From Paracoccaceae bacterium (GTDB taxonomy: Bacteria; Pseudomonadota; Alphaproteobacteria; Rhodobacterales; Rhodobacteraceae): a DNA stretch of 64,000 bases. Both the position numbers and the translations under genes were made by a program. Positions 9,626 to 18,050 of the stretch are shown in pieces. The stretch lies in assembly GCA_002709405.1 (NCBI GenBank), contig PAQV01000062.1, positions 1-64,000 of the forward strand, written 5' to 3'. Below the pieces are notes generated by a model. That model saw nothing but the letters and a program-made list of their open reading frames with translations. It was not told the DNA's origin and did no database searches. Each line of letters starts with the position of its first letter. Within the stretch, counting starts at the first letter, position 1.

Positions 9626-10030
9626 ATGATCGGACGTCTCAACCACGTTGCCATTGCCGTGCCCGACCTGGAGGCGGCGTCAGAGCAATACCGCTCGGCC
9701 CTTGGCGCCAAGGTCGGCGCGCCGCAGGACGAGCCGGATCACGGTGTGACGGTGGTGTTCATCGAACTGCCCAACACCAAGATCGAGCTGCTCTATCCGC
9801 TGGGGGACGACAGCCCGATCAAGGGCTTCCTGGACAAGAACCCCTCGGGCGGGATCCACCATGTCTGCTACGAGGTCGAGGACATCCTGGCCGCGCGCGA
9901 TCACCTGAAGGAAACGGGCGCGCGGGTGCTGGGATCGGGCGAGCCGAAGATCGGGGCACATGGCAAGCCGGTGCTGTTCCTGCATCCGAAGGATTTCAAC
10001 GGCTGCCTGGTCGAGCTGGAACAGGTCTGA
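9626..10030 (+). CDS. mce: Methylmalonyl-CoA epimerase
   Basis: Interconverts (2R)- and (2S)-methylmalonyl-CoA in the propionyl-CoA to succinyl-CoA pathway. 134 aa, normal for the family. Glyoxalase/VOC fold with paired beta-alpha-beta-beta-beta modules; metal-site segments are RLNHVAIAVPDLEAA at the N-terminus, GIHHVCYEVEDILAA in the middle and HPKDFNGCLVELEQV at the end. A GGAGG-type site precedes the ATG. It is followed four bases later by a DUF1467 membrane protein gene. Mutase and propionyl-CoA carboxylase genes are not in the window. Confidence 0.93.
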   Translation: MIGRLNHVAIAVPDLEAASEQYRSALGAKVGAPQDEPDHGVTVVFIELPNTKIELLYPLGDDSPIKGFLDKNPSGGIHHVCYEVEDILAARDHLKETGARVLGSGEPKIGAHGKPVLFLHPKDFNGCLVELEQV

Positions 10031-10034
10031 GCCG

Positions 10035-10310
10035 ATGTCCATCACAGCAGGCATCGTCCTGTTCGTCGTGATCTGGTTCATGACCTTCTTCGTCGTGCTG
10101 CCCCTGCGTCTGCAGACCCAGGGCGAGGCCGGCGAGGTCGTGCCGGGCACGCACAAGGGCGCGCCCAAGGAACATCACCTGAAGCGCAAGGCGGTCATCA
10201 CGACCATCGCGGCGGCGGTGATCTGGGGCATCGTGGCGACGATCATCCTGACCGGTTTGATCACGGTGCGCGATATCGACTGGTTCAACCGGATGCCGCC
10301 CTTGGAGTGA
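10035..10310 (+). CDS. DUF1467 family small membrane protein
   Basis: 91 aa with two transmembrane segments (residues ~4-25, VLFVVIWFMTFFVVLPL, and ~55-80, ITTIAAAVIWGIVATIILTGL) and a short cytoplasmic or periplasmic connector. Function unknown. The family is widespread in alphaproteobacteria and the gene often follows mce, as here with a 4-base gap, so co-transcription is likely. The C-terminus DIDWFNRMPPLE is typical of the family. Confidence 0.85.
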   Translation: MSITAGIVLFVVIWFMTFFVVLPLRLQTQGEAGEVVPGTHKGAPKEHHLKRKAVITTIAAAVIWGIVATIILTGLITVRDIDWFNRMPPLE

Positions 10311-10326
10311 GCGGTTGGGCGGAGCG

Positions 10327-10406
10327 CCGTCCCCCGGTGCTCCGCCCGGCCGGTGCGCCCACCCGCCCACCCATGCGCCCCGTCCGACCGGAGCACCGGG
10401 GGACGG
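10327..10406. repeat. Family C hairpin with G-quadruplex loop (copy 1)
   Basis: Perfect 18-bp arms (10327-10344 and 10389-10406, core CCCCCGGTGCTCCG) enclose a 44-nt loop. On the minus strand the loop contains GGGTGGGCGGGTGGG (10358-10372), four G3 runs with single-base spacers. It lies between convergent genes, where it could serve as a bidirectional terminator. A sister copy is at 11832. Confidence 0.8.
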
Positions 10407-10426
10407 GGGCGGATGGGGTGATGTGA

Positions 10427-11137
10427 TCAGGCGGTCAGCAGCCTGGGATCCTTGCGGGCCAGGCCATAGTAGACATGGGTGAAGGTGGCGGCTCCGAAGA
10501 TCGGCACCAGCAGGTTCAGGATCGGCACCGACAGGGGAATGGCCATCAGTGTTCCGGCCGCCCAGATCGTGGCCACGTGGCGCTTGCGGGCCAGTTTCGC
10601 ATTGCCCCGGCCGATGCGGCGCATGGCGACCAGGGTGAAGTATTCCCGGCCCAGCAGGTAGCCGTTCATCAGGTAGAAGATGAAGGGGGCCAGGGGCGGG
10701 AACAGAAGGTAGAGCGCCAGGGCCAGGATGTTGGCCAGGACCAGCACGCCCAGCATGCCCAGCCCGTCGACGAACCCATCGACGAAGGGCACGGGCTCGA
10801 CCCTTGGAAGCTCGGGGTAGTGGACCTCTTCGACGGCCTCGGCGACCTGGTCGAGGAACATCGACGAGATCGCGGCGGCCACCGGGATCATCAGGAAGAC
10901 CGACAGGCCCATCATCATCACCAGCGAGCCCCAGCCCAGCAGGCTGTCGACCCAGGTGACGGTGCCGATCAGGGGCAGGGTGACGCTGTCGCCCACCAGC
11001 CAGCCGACCAGGAAGAACACGATGGTGTATATGGCGGCCAGCAGCAGGAAGGTCAGCCCGATGCCCAGCAGCAGCACCTTGCGGAACCGGGGATCGTGGG
11101 CCTGGCCAAGCGCGCGGAAGAAGGCCGTCAGGATCAT
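10427..11137 (-). CDS. EI24/CysZ-like multi-pass membrane protein
   Basis: 236 aa, strongly hydrophobic, with four or more membrane helices: VLLLGIGLTFLLLAAIYTIVFFLVGWLVG, LGWGSLVMMMGLSVFLMIPVAAAI, ILALALYLLFPPLAPFIFYLMNGYLLG and AGTLMAIPLSVPILNLLVPIFG. The NGYLLGREYFTLVAMRR segment is characteristic of the EI24 family, which includes the sulfate permease CysZ. A transport role is possible, but nothing nearby is a sulfur-assimilation gene. The start overlaps the 3' end of the nitroreductase gene by four bases, so the two are probably co-translated. Confidence 0.8.
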   Translation of the reverse strand: MILTAFFRALGQAHDPRFRKVLLLGIGLTFLLLAAIYTIVFFLVGWLVGDSVTLPLIGTVTWVDSLLGWGSLVMMMGLSVFLMIPVAAAISSMFLDQVAEAVEEVHYPELPRVEPVPFVDGFVDGLGMLGVLVLANILALALYLLFPPLAPFIFYLMNGYLLGREYFTLVAMRRIGRGNAKLARKRHVATIWAAGTLMAIPLSVPILNLLVPIFGAATFTHVYYGLARKDPRLLTA

Positions 11138-11712
11138 GTCGATACCCAGGTGGTGACGGCATCCAGGTCCGGGCGCGGGCGGTCCGGCGGGGTGGCGCTT
11201 TCGGTGCCGATGTGGATCAGCCCGGCGATGCTTTCGTTGTCGGCCAGGGAAAAGGCCTCGGTGCAGAAGGCGCGGTCGTGGCTGGGCCAGCCGGACAGCC
11301 AGTTCGCCCCCCAGCCGGCGGCCAGGGCGGCGTTCAGCAGGGCCAGGCAGGCGGCCCCGGCGGCATAGGTCTTTTCGACGGCAGGGATCTTGTCCGACGG
11401 CTTCTGGACCTCGACGACCACCACGGCCAGCGGGCTGAGTTCATAGGCCAGGCGGGCCTTGGCGATATCCTCGTCGGGTTTGCCAAGGGCCGCGCCCCGG
11501 GTCGTGACCAGGTCGGCCAGGCGGCGCAGGGCGGGGGCCTGCAGGACGATCAGCCGCCAAGGCTCCAGCTTGCCATGATCGGGGGTGCGCAGGGCGGCGG
11601 TCAGGATCGGTTCCAGCGCCGCACGGTCGGGGGCCGGCAGGCCGAGCGTCTTGTAAGGCCGGGATCTGCGGGTCAGCAGGAATTCGAGAGCGGCCGGGTT
11701 GGGATCGGGCAT
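11134..11712 (-). CDS. Nitroreductase family protein (YdjA-like)
   Basis: 192 aa FMN-dependent oxidoreductase fold. RRSRPYKTLGLPAPDR near the N-terminus binds the FMN phosphate. TPDHGKLEPWRLIVL and GWGANWLSGWPSHD are typical of the compact YdjA branch, and FSLADNESIAGLIHIGT is the C-terminal flavin-contact region. Substrate cannot be inferred. It is the upstream partner of the EI24-like gene (four-base overlap). Upstream of the ATG lies a TTTACA-containing AT-rich stretch that may hold the promoter. Confidence 0.9.
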   Translation of the reverse strand: MPDPNPAALEFLLTRRSRPYKTLGLPAPDRAALEPILTAALRTPDHGKLEPWRLIVLQAPALRRLADLVTTRGAALGKPDEDIAKARLAYELSPLAVVVVEVQKPSDKIPAVEKTYAAGAACLALLNAALAAGWGANWLSGWPSHDRAFCTEAFSLADNESIAGLIHIGTESATPPDRPRPDLDAVTTWVST

Positions 11713-11831
11713 GGGAATGTAACGCCTTTACACATTTGTCCCACCCTATCTCTTTGCCCCGGGGCGGGATTTCAAGAGCTTGCCCCCCATCCAATCCCCT
11801 TAGCCATCCCCCCCGCACCCATCCCCACGCA

Positions 11832-11886
11832 GCCGTTTCCCCGTGCAACGCGGGTGGGCGGGTGGGGCGTTGCACGGGGAAACGGC
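11832..11886. repeat. Family C hairpin with G-quadruplex loop (copy 2)
   Basis: Perfect 19-bp arms (11832-11850 and 11868-11886, core GTTTCCCCGTGCAACG) enclose a 17-nt loop. Apart from its first base the loop is exactly GGGTGGGCGGGTGGGG (plus strand). It lies directly 3' of the deacetylase gene. The arm sequence differs completely from copy 1, but the loop motif is the same. Confidence 0.82.
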
Positions 11887-11892
11887 GGTCCG

Positions 11893-13002
11893 TCAGCCAG
11901 TGGCGAAGATCTCGGTGGCCAGGGCCTCGACTTCGTCCAGCAGGAAGGCCTCGAACCGGCCCTTGGGCTGGCGCGCGGCGACGGCGGCGGCCAGGGGGTC
12001 GGGGGCCTCGATCGACGATCCCGAAAGGGCGGCAATGGTCGCATGGCCCGCGAAGGGCACGTAGACCTCGGAATAGCCGCCCTCGTGCACCAGAACCAGC
12101 TTGCCGCCGCACAGCCGGTTGGCCGCGTCCTTCACGCGCAGGGTCATGTCGCGGAAGGTCTCGGCCGTGGCCTGCATCCGGGCCAGGGGGTCGACCACGG
12201 CGGCGTCATAACCGCAGGCCACCACGATCAGGTCGGGCTGGAACCGGTCCAGCGCGGGCAGCACGATCCGGTCCATCGCCGCCAGGTAGGCCTTGTGGCC
12301 GGTGCCCGCCGGAAGCGGCACGTTGATGTTGCAGCCCAGTCCCGCGCCACGGCCCCGGTCGGTGACAGCCCCGGTGTCGGTGGGATAATTGCCGTCCTGG
12401 TGCAGGCTGATCGTCAGCACGTCGTCGCGCTCGTAAAATATGCCCTCGGACCCGTTGCCGTGGTGCACGTCCCAATCGATGATGGCCACCCGGCCCAGCC
12501 CGTGATCGGCCTTGGCCGCCTCGATGGCGATGGCGATATTGGCCAGCAGGCAGAACCCGTTAGGGAAATCGGGCAGGCAATGGTGCCCCGGCGGGCGCGA
12601 CAGCGCATAGGCATTGGGCAGTTCGCCCGTCACCACCGCCGACACCGCCCCCTTGGCCAGCCCGGCCGAGATCTTGGCGATCTCGAAACCGCCGGCCGCA
12701 AAGGGCGTGCGCAGGCCCAGTTCGCCGCCGCCCGCATCGGAGAGGCGCTTGAATTCATCCAGGTAGGCGGCGGGATGGACACGCAGCAGATCCTCGCGGG
12801 TGACCTCGGCGGGGCCGCGCCGGTCAAGGTCGTCCAGCAGGCCGGTGACCTCCATCAGGTTCTTCAGCCGGCGCTTGGTTTCGGGGTTTTCCGGCAGGCC
12901 GCCGAAGGCCGGCTGCACCAGCCCGCCCACGGGCAGGGTAAAGACGTAATTGCCGCCCGCGTGCCAGAAACAGCGTTCGTCACTGAAAAAACCGGTTGTC
13001 AT
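11893..13002 (-). CDS. Class II histone deacetylase-like / acetylpolyamine amidohydrolase
   Basis: Zinc-dependent deacetylase fold, 369 aa. The catalytic histidine pair is in SRPPGHHCLPD (H140/H141), zinc ligands are in IIDWDVHHGNGSEG (about D178 and H180), and the later GYDAAVVDPLARM supplies the third aspartate. SLHQDGNYPTDTGAVTDRG is typical of the bacterial HdaH/class II branch. The substrate could be acetylpolyamines or another acetylated small molecule. The ATG at 13002 follows AAGGA; the longer frame to 13113 is unlikely. It is encoded divergently from a DUF167 gene. Confidence 0.9.
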   Translation of the reverse strand: MTTGFFSDERCFWHAGGNYVFTLPVGGLVQPAFGGLPENPETKRRLKNLMEVTGLLDDLDRRGPAEVTREDLLRVHPAAYLDEFKRLSDAGGGELGLRTPFAAGGFEIAKISAGLAKGAVSAVVTGELPNAYALSRPPGHHCLPDFPNGFCLLANIAIAIEAAKADHGLGRVAIIDWDVHHGNGSEGIFYERDDVLTISLHQDGNYPTDTGAVTDRGRGAGLGCNINVPLPAGTGHKAYLAAMDRIVLPALDRFQPDLIVVACGYDAAVVDPLARMQATAETFRDMTLRVKDAANRLCGGKLVLVHEGGYSEVYVPFAGHATIAALSGSSIEAPDPLAAAVAARQPKGRFEAFLLDEVEALATEIFATG

Positions 13003-13122
13003 CTGTTGTCCTTCCGGGCGCTGGGGCCCCTGGTCGTGTTCGGTCGTCGGGCACGGGTCTTTGCTGTGGGCCCGATCGGCCGGGGTCTTTGCTTTGCCGT
13101 CACGTTGTGGCACGCCACGGGG

Positions 13123-13398
13123 ATGGGCAAGGCGAAATACAAGGATCTGCCGGATCTGCGCGACAGGGCGCAGGCAGGGGCCGAGATCAGCGTCAGGGCG
13201 ACGCCGAAGGCCGCGCGCGACCGGCTGGTGGCCGAAGACGGCCTGTTGCGGGCCTATGTCACCGCCGTGCCGGAAAACGGCAAGGCCAATGCGGCGATCC
13301 GGGCGATGCTGGCCGCGGCCATGGGCGTGGCCCCCGGCACGCTGCAGCTGATCCGGGGCCAGACCGCCCGCGACAAGACGTTCCGCTACCTGGGGTGA
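13123..13398 (+). CDS. DUF167 (YggU-type) family protein
   Basis: 91 aa, normal for this small conserved family of unknown function. The hallmark block is EISVRATPKAARDRLV followed by LRAYVTAVPENGKANAAI (VxVxP.A..N and P..G.AN motifs) and IRGQTARDKTFRY near the end. The ATG at 13123 is chosen by family length, as the ribosome binding site is weak. Its stop codon abuts the stop of the convergent gene on the other strand. Confidence 0.88.
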   Translation: MGKAKYKDLPDLRDRAQAGAEISVRATPKAARDRLVAEDGLLRAYVTAVPENGKANAAIRAMLAAAMGVAPGTLQLIRGQTARDKTFRYLG

Positions 13399-13644
13399 TC
13401 AGCCCTTCTGGCCGACGGGCGGCAGCTGGTAGACCCCTTCGGGCAGGTTCAGCGCGGCGGCAAGGTCGCGCACCTGTTCCGGGGACAGGGTGATCCGTTG
13501 CATGGTTTCGGTGCGGGCGTCGAATTGTTCGACGGTAAAGCATTCCGCGAAGGTATTGATGATCACGTCCTCCTGGAGCGGCACGGAGCCATCGTCCACA
13601 AGGGTGATCACGGTCGAGTCGAATTCATGTTCGATGGTAAACAT
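13399..13644 (-). CDS. Conserved-looking hypothetical protein, 81 aa
   Basis: Reads MFTIEHEFDSTVITLVDDGS, then ELITLSP-like charged segments and ends NLPEGVYQLPPVGQKG. It is acidic, soluble and has no membrane segment or recognisable motif. Codon use is like its neighbours and the amino-acid composition is not that of a shadow frame. The start is uncertain: the ATG at 13644 lacks a clear ribosome binding site, and an upstream TTG at 13674 is in frame. It is convergent with the DUF167 gene, stop codons adjacent. Confidence 0.65.
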   Translation of the reverse strand: MFTIEHEFDSTVITLVDDGSVPLQEDVIINTFAECFTVEQFDARTETMQRITLSPEQVRDLAAALNLPEGVYQLPPVGQKG

Positions 13645-13752
13645 GGGATTACGATGCCCAAGCGGACAGGCCAAGGCAAGCGCTCACGGAACCGGGACTG
13701 GAGGCCGGCGGGCAGAGGCTTTATATCTACGCCAGTCGAACGAAAGGATGCC

Positions 13753-14514
13753 ATGCGGCGCTTCACGATGTCCCGTCTTTGTCCCGCTTTCCCGCCCCGA
13801 CCCTGGTCCCTTGCACGCGTCCGTCACCCCCGGATGCTGGTGCTGTGCCTGGGGGTGCTGGTGTCCGGCTGCGCGGTGCCATCCGGTCCGGTGACGGGGC
13901 CATCCACGGCGTCTGCGGGCGCGCCAACCAGCGCCTATGCCACCTTTGCCGAGGTCGCAGGGCGCGTCGAGCCCGTGGCGGAACGGATCTGCCGGTCGGA
14001 AACCCGGGGGGTCAATTGCGATTTCCAGATCGTCATCGACCGGCGGGCCAACCAGCCGCCCAACGCCTTCCAAAGCCTGACCGAAAGCGGCCGCCCGGTG
14101 CTGACCGTGACCTCGACCCTGATCGCGGACATGCAGAACCCCGACGAGCTGGCCTTCGTCATGAGCCACGAGGCCGCCCATCACATCCAGGGTCACCTGG
14201 CCCGTCAGCAGGAAAATGCCGCCGCGGGAGCGGTGATCTTTGCCGGGCTGGCCACCCTGACCGGAGGCACCCAGGCCGATGTGCAATCGGCCCTCGAACT
14301 GGGCGCGGCGGTGGGCGCGCGCAGCTATTCCAAGGAATTCGAGCTGGAAGCGGATTCGCTGGGCACCGTCATCGCCTATAACGCGGGCTACGATCCCCTG
14401 CTGGGCGCGGCCTATTTCCAGCGTCTCCCCGACCCGGGCAACCGCTTCCTGGGCACCCACCCGCCAAATGCCGCCCGGGTGGAGGTCGTCAAGCTGACGC
14501 TTGGGCGACTCTGA
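13753..14514 (+). CDS. M48 family zinc metalloprotease lipoprotein
   Basis: Likely a periplasmic quality-control protease (LoiP/YcaL type). About 253 aa. The N-terminus carries an arginine-rich stretch, then MLVLCLGVLVSGC, a lipoprotein signal with lipobox VSGC. The active site HEAAH is in FVMSHEAAHHIQGHL, and the third metal ligand glutamate is in FELEADSLGTVIAYNAGYDP, the conserved M48 second motif. The protein ends with the THPPNAARVEVV segment common to the family. The ATG at 13753 follows AAGGA; starting at 13768 or nearer the hydrophobic core is also possible. Confidence 0.9.
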   Translation: MRRFTMSRLCPAFPPRPWSLARVRHPRMLVLCLGVLVSGCAVPSGPVTGPSTASAGAPTSAYATFAEVAGRVEPVAERICRSETRGVNCDFQIVIDRRANQPPNAFQSLTESGRPVLTVTSTLIADMQNPDELAFVMSHEAAHHIQGHLARQQENAAAGAVIFAGLATLTGGTQADVQSALELGAAVGARSYSKEFELEADSLGTVIAYNAGYDPLLGAAYFQRLPDPGNRFLGTHPPNAARVEVVKLTLGRL

Positions 14515-14542
14515 CCCCCTTGGGTGTCCGGCCGGCTTGGCC

Positions 14543-14556
14543 TTGATCTGTATCAA
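14543..14556 (+). promoter_or_regulatory. FNR/FnrL-type binding site upstream of the DUF6455 gene
   Basis: TTGAT-CTGT-ATCAA is a perfect match to the FNR consensus, and the dyad extends to CCTTGAT/ATCAAGG. It is centred about 96 bases before the DUF6455 start. A class II arrangement (centre at -41.5) would place transcription start near 14591, with TCTATG at 14577-14582 as the -10. Confidence 0.75.
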
Positions 14557-14645
14557 GGTCGGTGACCGTCGGTCTTTCTATGGTGTCGCCAAATTCGAAA
14601 AACGGTGGCACCCGGGGTGACCGCCGCTATCGCCAAGGGAGACAG

Positions 14646-14921
14646 ATGATGCAGACACGCGGACCGATGATGCGCCACTGGCGGCTGGTGAACCGGATGG
14701 CCAAGACCACCGACACCGATCTTGTCTCGGCCTTCGACGAGGGCCGCCTGTCATCCGAAGCCTGGGCCGGCATGGTCAATGCCTGCCGGGGTTGTGCCTG
14801 GGCAGAGACCTGCGATGGCTGGCTGGACAAGCATGCCCACACCGATGGCGCGCCGCGGCCCTGTTGCAACCGGGCCCGGTTCGACGCCCTGCGCGCCGGA
14901 CAGGTCCTGCAGAGCGCCTGA
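14646..14921 (+). CDS. DUF6455 family cysteine-rich small protein
   Basis: 91 aa. The N-terminal half (MMQTRGPMMRHWRLVNRMA) is followed by DLVSAFDEGRLSSEAWAGMV and a cysteine-rich segment with CRGCAWAETC, then CC near the end in APRPCCNRARFDAL. Five cysteines in this pattern suggest metal or redox binding. Function unknown; the family is mostly Rhodobacterales. AAGGGAGA precedes the start. The upstream FNR box implies induction under low oxygen, which fits a redox-related protein. Confidence 0.82.
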   Translation: MMQTRGPMMRHWRLVNRMAKTTDTDLVSAFDEGRLSSEAWAGMVNACRGCAWAETCDGWLDKHAHTDGAPRPCCNRARFDALRAGQVLQSA

Positions 14922-14933
14922 GGTCCGCGCCGG

Positions 14934-16322
14934 TCAGACCCGGCGCCCCCACAGATCGTATTCCCCGGCCTCGTCGACTTCGACGGTCAGGATGGTGCCG
15001 GGGATCAGGTCCTCGAACCCCTCGTCTATGTAAAGATGCCCGTCGATTTCGGGGGCATCACCCATGGTGCGGCAGGTCGCGGCCTCGTCGTCGATCTCGT
15101 CCACGATGACCTGCAGGCGGGTGCCGACCTTGGCCTCCAGCCTGGCTTCGGAAATCGCCTGGGCCTTGGCCATGAAGCGATCCCAACGGTCCTGCTTGAT
15201 CTCGTCGGGCACCTGGTCGGGTAGATCGTTCGACCGGGCACCGGCCACGTTTTCATACTGAAAACAGCCCACCCGATCCAACTGCGCCTCGTCCAGCCAG
15301 TCGAGCAGGGTCTGGAATTCGTCCTCGGTCTCGCCGGGATAGCCGACGATGAAGGTGCTGCGCAGGGTCAGGTCGGGGCAGGTCGCGCGCCAGGCGGCGA
15401 TTTCATCCAGCGTCTTGGCTGCGGCCGCGGGGCGGGCCATCCGTTTCAGGGTATCGGGATGGGCGTGCTGGAAGGGAATGTCGAGATAGGGCAGCAACCC
15501 GTTTTCAGGGTCAGCCATCAGCGGGATCAGGTCGCGCACGAACGGGTAGGGGTAGAAGTAATGCAGGCGCACCCAGGCGCCCAGCCGGCCCAGCTCGCGG
15601 CTGAGATCGAGGATGTGGTCGCGCACCTCGCGGTCCTGCCACGTGCTGGTGGCATGCTTGCGGTCCAGCCCGTAGGCGCTTGTATCCTGGCTGATCACCA
15701 GCAATTCGCGGACCCCGGCCGAAACCAGCCGTTCGGCCTCGCGCAGGACGGCCCCCGCGGGGCGCGACACCAGCCGGCCGCGCATGTCCGGGATGATGCA
15801 GAACTTGCACTTGTGGTTGCAGCCCTCGGAAATCTTAAGGTAGCTGTAATGGCGCGGGGTCAGGTGAACACCGGATGCGGGCACAAGATCCACGTATGGG
15901 TCCGGCGCGGGGGGGACCGCTGCGTGCACGGCGTCCAGCACCTGTTCATACTGGTGCGGCCCCGTGACCGCGAGAACCTTCGGGTGGACACCGGTGATGT
16001 ACTCCGGCTCTGCCCCGAGACAGCCGGTGACGATCACACGCCCGTTTTCAGCCAAAGCCTCTCCGATGGCCTCCAGGCTTTCCGCCTTGGCGCTGTCGAG
16101 GAACCCACATGTGTTCACGATGACCGCGTCGGCCCCGGAATAATCAGGCGAGACGCCATAACCCTCGGCGCGCAGCCGGGTCAGGATCCGCTCGCTATCG
16201 ACCAAAGCCTTCGGACAGCCCAGAGATACCATGCCCACGGTGGGCTGGCCGCTCCGGCGGTCTTCGGACAGTCGGATGGCGGGCGCGATGTCGGGGCGCA
16301 GCTGGGGCGGGTTCTCACTCAT
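14934..16322 (-). CDS. rimO: Ribosomal protein uS12 methylthiotransferase RimO
   Basis: Radical-SAM enzyme that adds a methylthio group to the conserved aspartate of ribosomal protein S12. 462 aa. The UPF0004 N-terminal domain has [17 protein letters not shown] and [13 protein letters not shown] with the first cluster's cysteines. The radical-SAM cluster motif is CNHKCKFC in [22 protein letters not shown]-terminal TRAM domain follows ([12 protein letters not shown] to the end). The [12 protein letters not shown] segment favours RimO over MiaB. It lies downstream of the phosphohexomutase gene, separated by a family B repeat. Confidence 0.95.
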   Translation of the reverse strand: MSENPPQLRPDIAPAIRLSEDRRSGQPTVGMVSLGCPKALVDSERILTRLRAEGYGVSPDYSGADAVIVNTCGFLDSAKAESLEAIGEALAENGRVIVTGCLGAEPEYITGVHPKVLAVTGPHQYEQVLDAVHAAVPPAPDPYVDLVPASGVHLTPRHYSYLKISEGCNHKCKFCIIPDMRGRLVSRPAGAVLREAERLVSAGVRELLVISQDTSAYGLDRKHATSTWQDREVRDHILDLSRELGRLGAWVRLHYFYPYPFVRDLIPLMADPENGLLPYLDIPFQHAHPDTLKRMARPAAAAKTLDEIAAWRATCPDLTLRSTFIVGYPGETEDEFQTLLDWLDEAQLDRVGCFQYENVAGARSNDLPDQVPDEIKQDRWDRFMAKAQAISEARLEAKVGTRLQVIVDEIDDEAATCRTMGDAPEIDGHLYIDEGFEDLIPGTILTVEVDEAGEYDLWGRRV

Positions 16323-16411
16323 GGAGCGTCACATAGTCAGAACGGCCGCGGCTCGCAATCCATCCTGTTCACCCGGCAGGTCAACGGGGCGCTCGCGGAT
16401 GGCGCGGGTTT

Positions 16412-16513
16412 GGGTATTTGAGAAGAGAAAGAAGCAGCAGACGTTGCCCTGCTTCTTTCTCTTTCAAAGTACCCCGGGGGAGCCCTTCGCAGAAGGGCGG
16501 GGGCAGCGCCCCC
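16412..16513. repeat. Family B modular intergenic repeat (copy 1, complete)
   Basis: Outer arms GGGTATTTG/CAAAGTACCC and inner 15-bp arms AAGAGAAAGAAGCAG (16423-16437 and 16449-16463) form a long stem. It is followed by CCCCGGGGG, the hairpin GCCCTTC-GCA-GAAGGGC (16482-16498) and the hairpin GGGGGC-AGC-GCCCCC (16499-16513). It sits 3' of the phosphohexomutase and 5' of rimO. Related copies are at 26593, 28041 and 42542. Confidence 0.8.
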
Positions 16514-16530
16514 ATTCCCGGTTTCAAGTA

Positions 16531-18027
16531 TCAGATCGACTGATCGTAGTCTCCGACGGCGTCTTCCGTGCGGATGAACCCGTCGATTTCCTTGAAGATC
16601 GCGCGCATCTCTTCGTCGCTGTCCGAGCTTTCGCAGACCACCACCAGGTTCGGGGTGTTCGAGGACGCGCGCACAAGGCCCCAGGAGCCGTTGTCCAGGA
16701 TCACCCGAGCGCCGTTGACCGTAACAACCGTGGCAATGGCGCGGCCGGCGAATGTTCCACCGTCTTCGGCATGCTTGACGACTCTTGCGACGATGCGGTC
16801 GAGCACGTCGTACTTCTCGGTATCGGCGCAATAGGGGGACATGGTCGGCGTGGACCAGGTTTTCGGCAGGGCCTTGCGTAGGTCCGACATTTTCATGTCC
16901 GGGTTGCGGTCCATCAGTTTGCAGATTTCGACCGCCACGCGCATGCCGTCGTCATAGCCGCGGCCGACCTCGCCCGCCATGAAGTAGTGGCCCGACTTTT
17001 CGAACCCGGCCAGGGCACCCAGTTCGTGTACCCGGCGTTTCATGTGGCTGTGGCCAGTTTTCCAGTAATCGGCCTTGGCGCCTGCGGCCTGCAGCTCGGG
17101 GTCGGACGCAAAGAGCCCGGTTGATTTCACGTCGGCCACGAAAGTCGAGCCCGGGTACAGCTTGACCAGGTCGCGGGCCATGATCACGCCCACCTTGTCG
17201 GCGAAGATCTCTTCTCCCTCGTCGTCCACCACGCCGCAGCGGTCGCCGTCTCCGTCGAAGCCCAGGGCAAAGTCGGCGCCGCTCGCCTTCACGCTGTCGG
17301 ACATGTCATGGAGCATTTCCATGGCTTCGGGGTTCGGGTTGTAGTTGGGGAAGGTGTAGTCGAGTTCGTTGTGCGAGGCGACGACCTCGACCCCGATGCG
17401 CTCGAAGAGGGCGGGGGCATAGGCCGAGGCCGAGCCATTGCCGGTGGCGCAGACGACCTTGAGCTTGCGCGACATTTTGAAGTCGCCGACCAGGTCGTCC
17501 ATGTAGGCGTCCCAGACGCCGGGCACGAATTCGCAGGATCCGCCCTCGGCCGGTTCTCCCTTGCCGTTCAGCACGATGTCCTTCAGCTCGCCCATCTCGT
17601 CGGGGCCGTGGGTCAGGGGCATGGCAAAGCCCATCTTGACCCCGGTCCAGCCGTTGGGGTTGTGCGAGGCGGTGACCATGGCCACGCCGGGCACGTCCAG
17701 GTGGAAGGACGAGAAATAGGCCATCGGCGTGATACAGGGGCCGATGTCCTTGACCTGGATGCCGGCCTGCATCAGGCCGATGATCAGGGCGTTCTTGATG
17801 GCCAGCGAATAGTCGCGATAGTCGTTGCCCACGGCGATCACGGGTTTCAGCCCATGGCGGCGCATCTGCGTGCCAAGACCCAGCCCAAGCGCCGTGACGC
17901 CGGGCAGGTTGATTTCATCGGGGTACTTCCAGCGCGCGTCGTATTCGCGGAAGCCGGTCGGCTTGATCATCGGGTCGCGCAGGAATTCCCAGGTGTTGGG
18001 CGTGACATCGGAAAGCGGTTTGGTCAT
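16531..18027 (-). CDS. Phosphomannomutase/phosphoglucomutase
   Basis: Alpha-D-phosphohexomutase superfamily, 498 aa. It interconverts hexose 1- and 6-phosphates for polysaccharide precursors. The catalytic phosphoserine is in MVTASHNPNGWTGVKMG, the magnesium loop is FDGDGDRCGVV, and the sugar-binding GEVGRGYDDGMR (a variant of the GEMSGH motif) and a C-terminal phosphate-binding domain follow. It starts 24 bases after the kdsA stop, so the two probably form an operon with the polysaccharide export genes upstream. Specificity for mannose versus glucose cannot be read from sequence. Confidence 0.92.
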   Translation of the reverse strand: MTKPLSDVTPNTWEFLRDPMIKPTGFREYDARWKYPDEINLPGVTALGLGLGTQMRRHGLKPVIAVGNDYRDYSLAIKNALIIGLMQAGIQVKDIGPCITPMAYFSSFHLDVPGVAMVTASHNPNGWTGVKMGFAMPLTHGPDEMGELKDIVLNGKGEPAEGGSCEFVPGVWDAYMDDLVGDFKMSRKLKVVCATGNGSASAYAPALFERIGVEVVASHNELDYTFPNYNPNPEAMEMLHDMSDSVKASGADFALGFDGDGDRCGVVDDEGEEIFADKVGVIMARDLVKLYPGSTFVADVKSTGLFASDPELQAAGAKADYWKTGHSHMKRRVHELGALAGFEKSGHYFMAGEVGRGYDDGMRVAVEICKLMDRNPDMKMSDLRKALPKTWSTPTMSPYCADTEKYDVLDRIVARVVKHAEDGGTFAGRAIATVVTVNGARVILDNGSWGLVRASSNTPNLVVVCESSDSDEEMRAIFKEIDGFIRTEDAVGDYDQSI

Positions 18028-18050
18028 CGTTTAAATCTCTTTGTCGTAGA

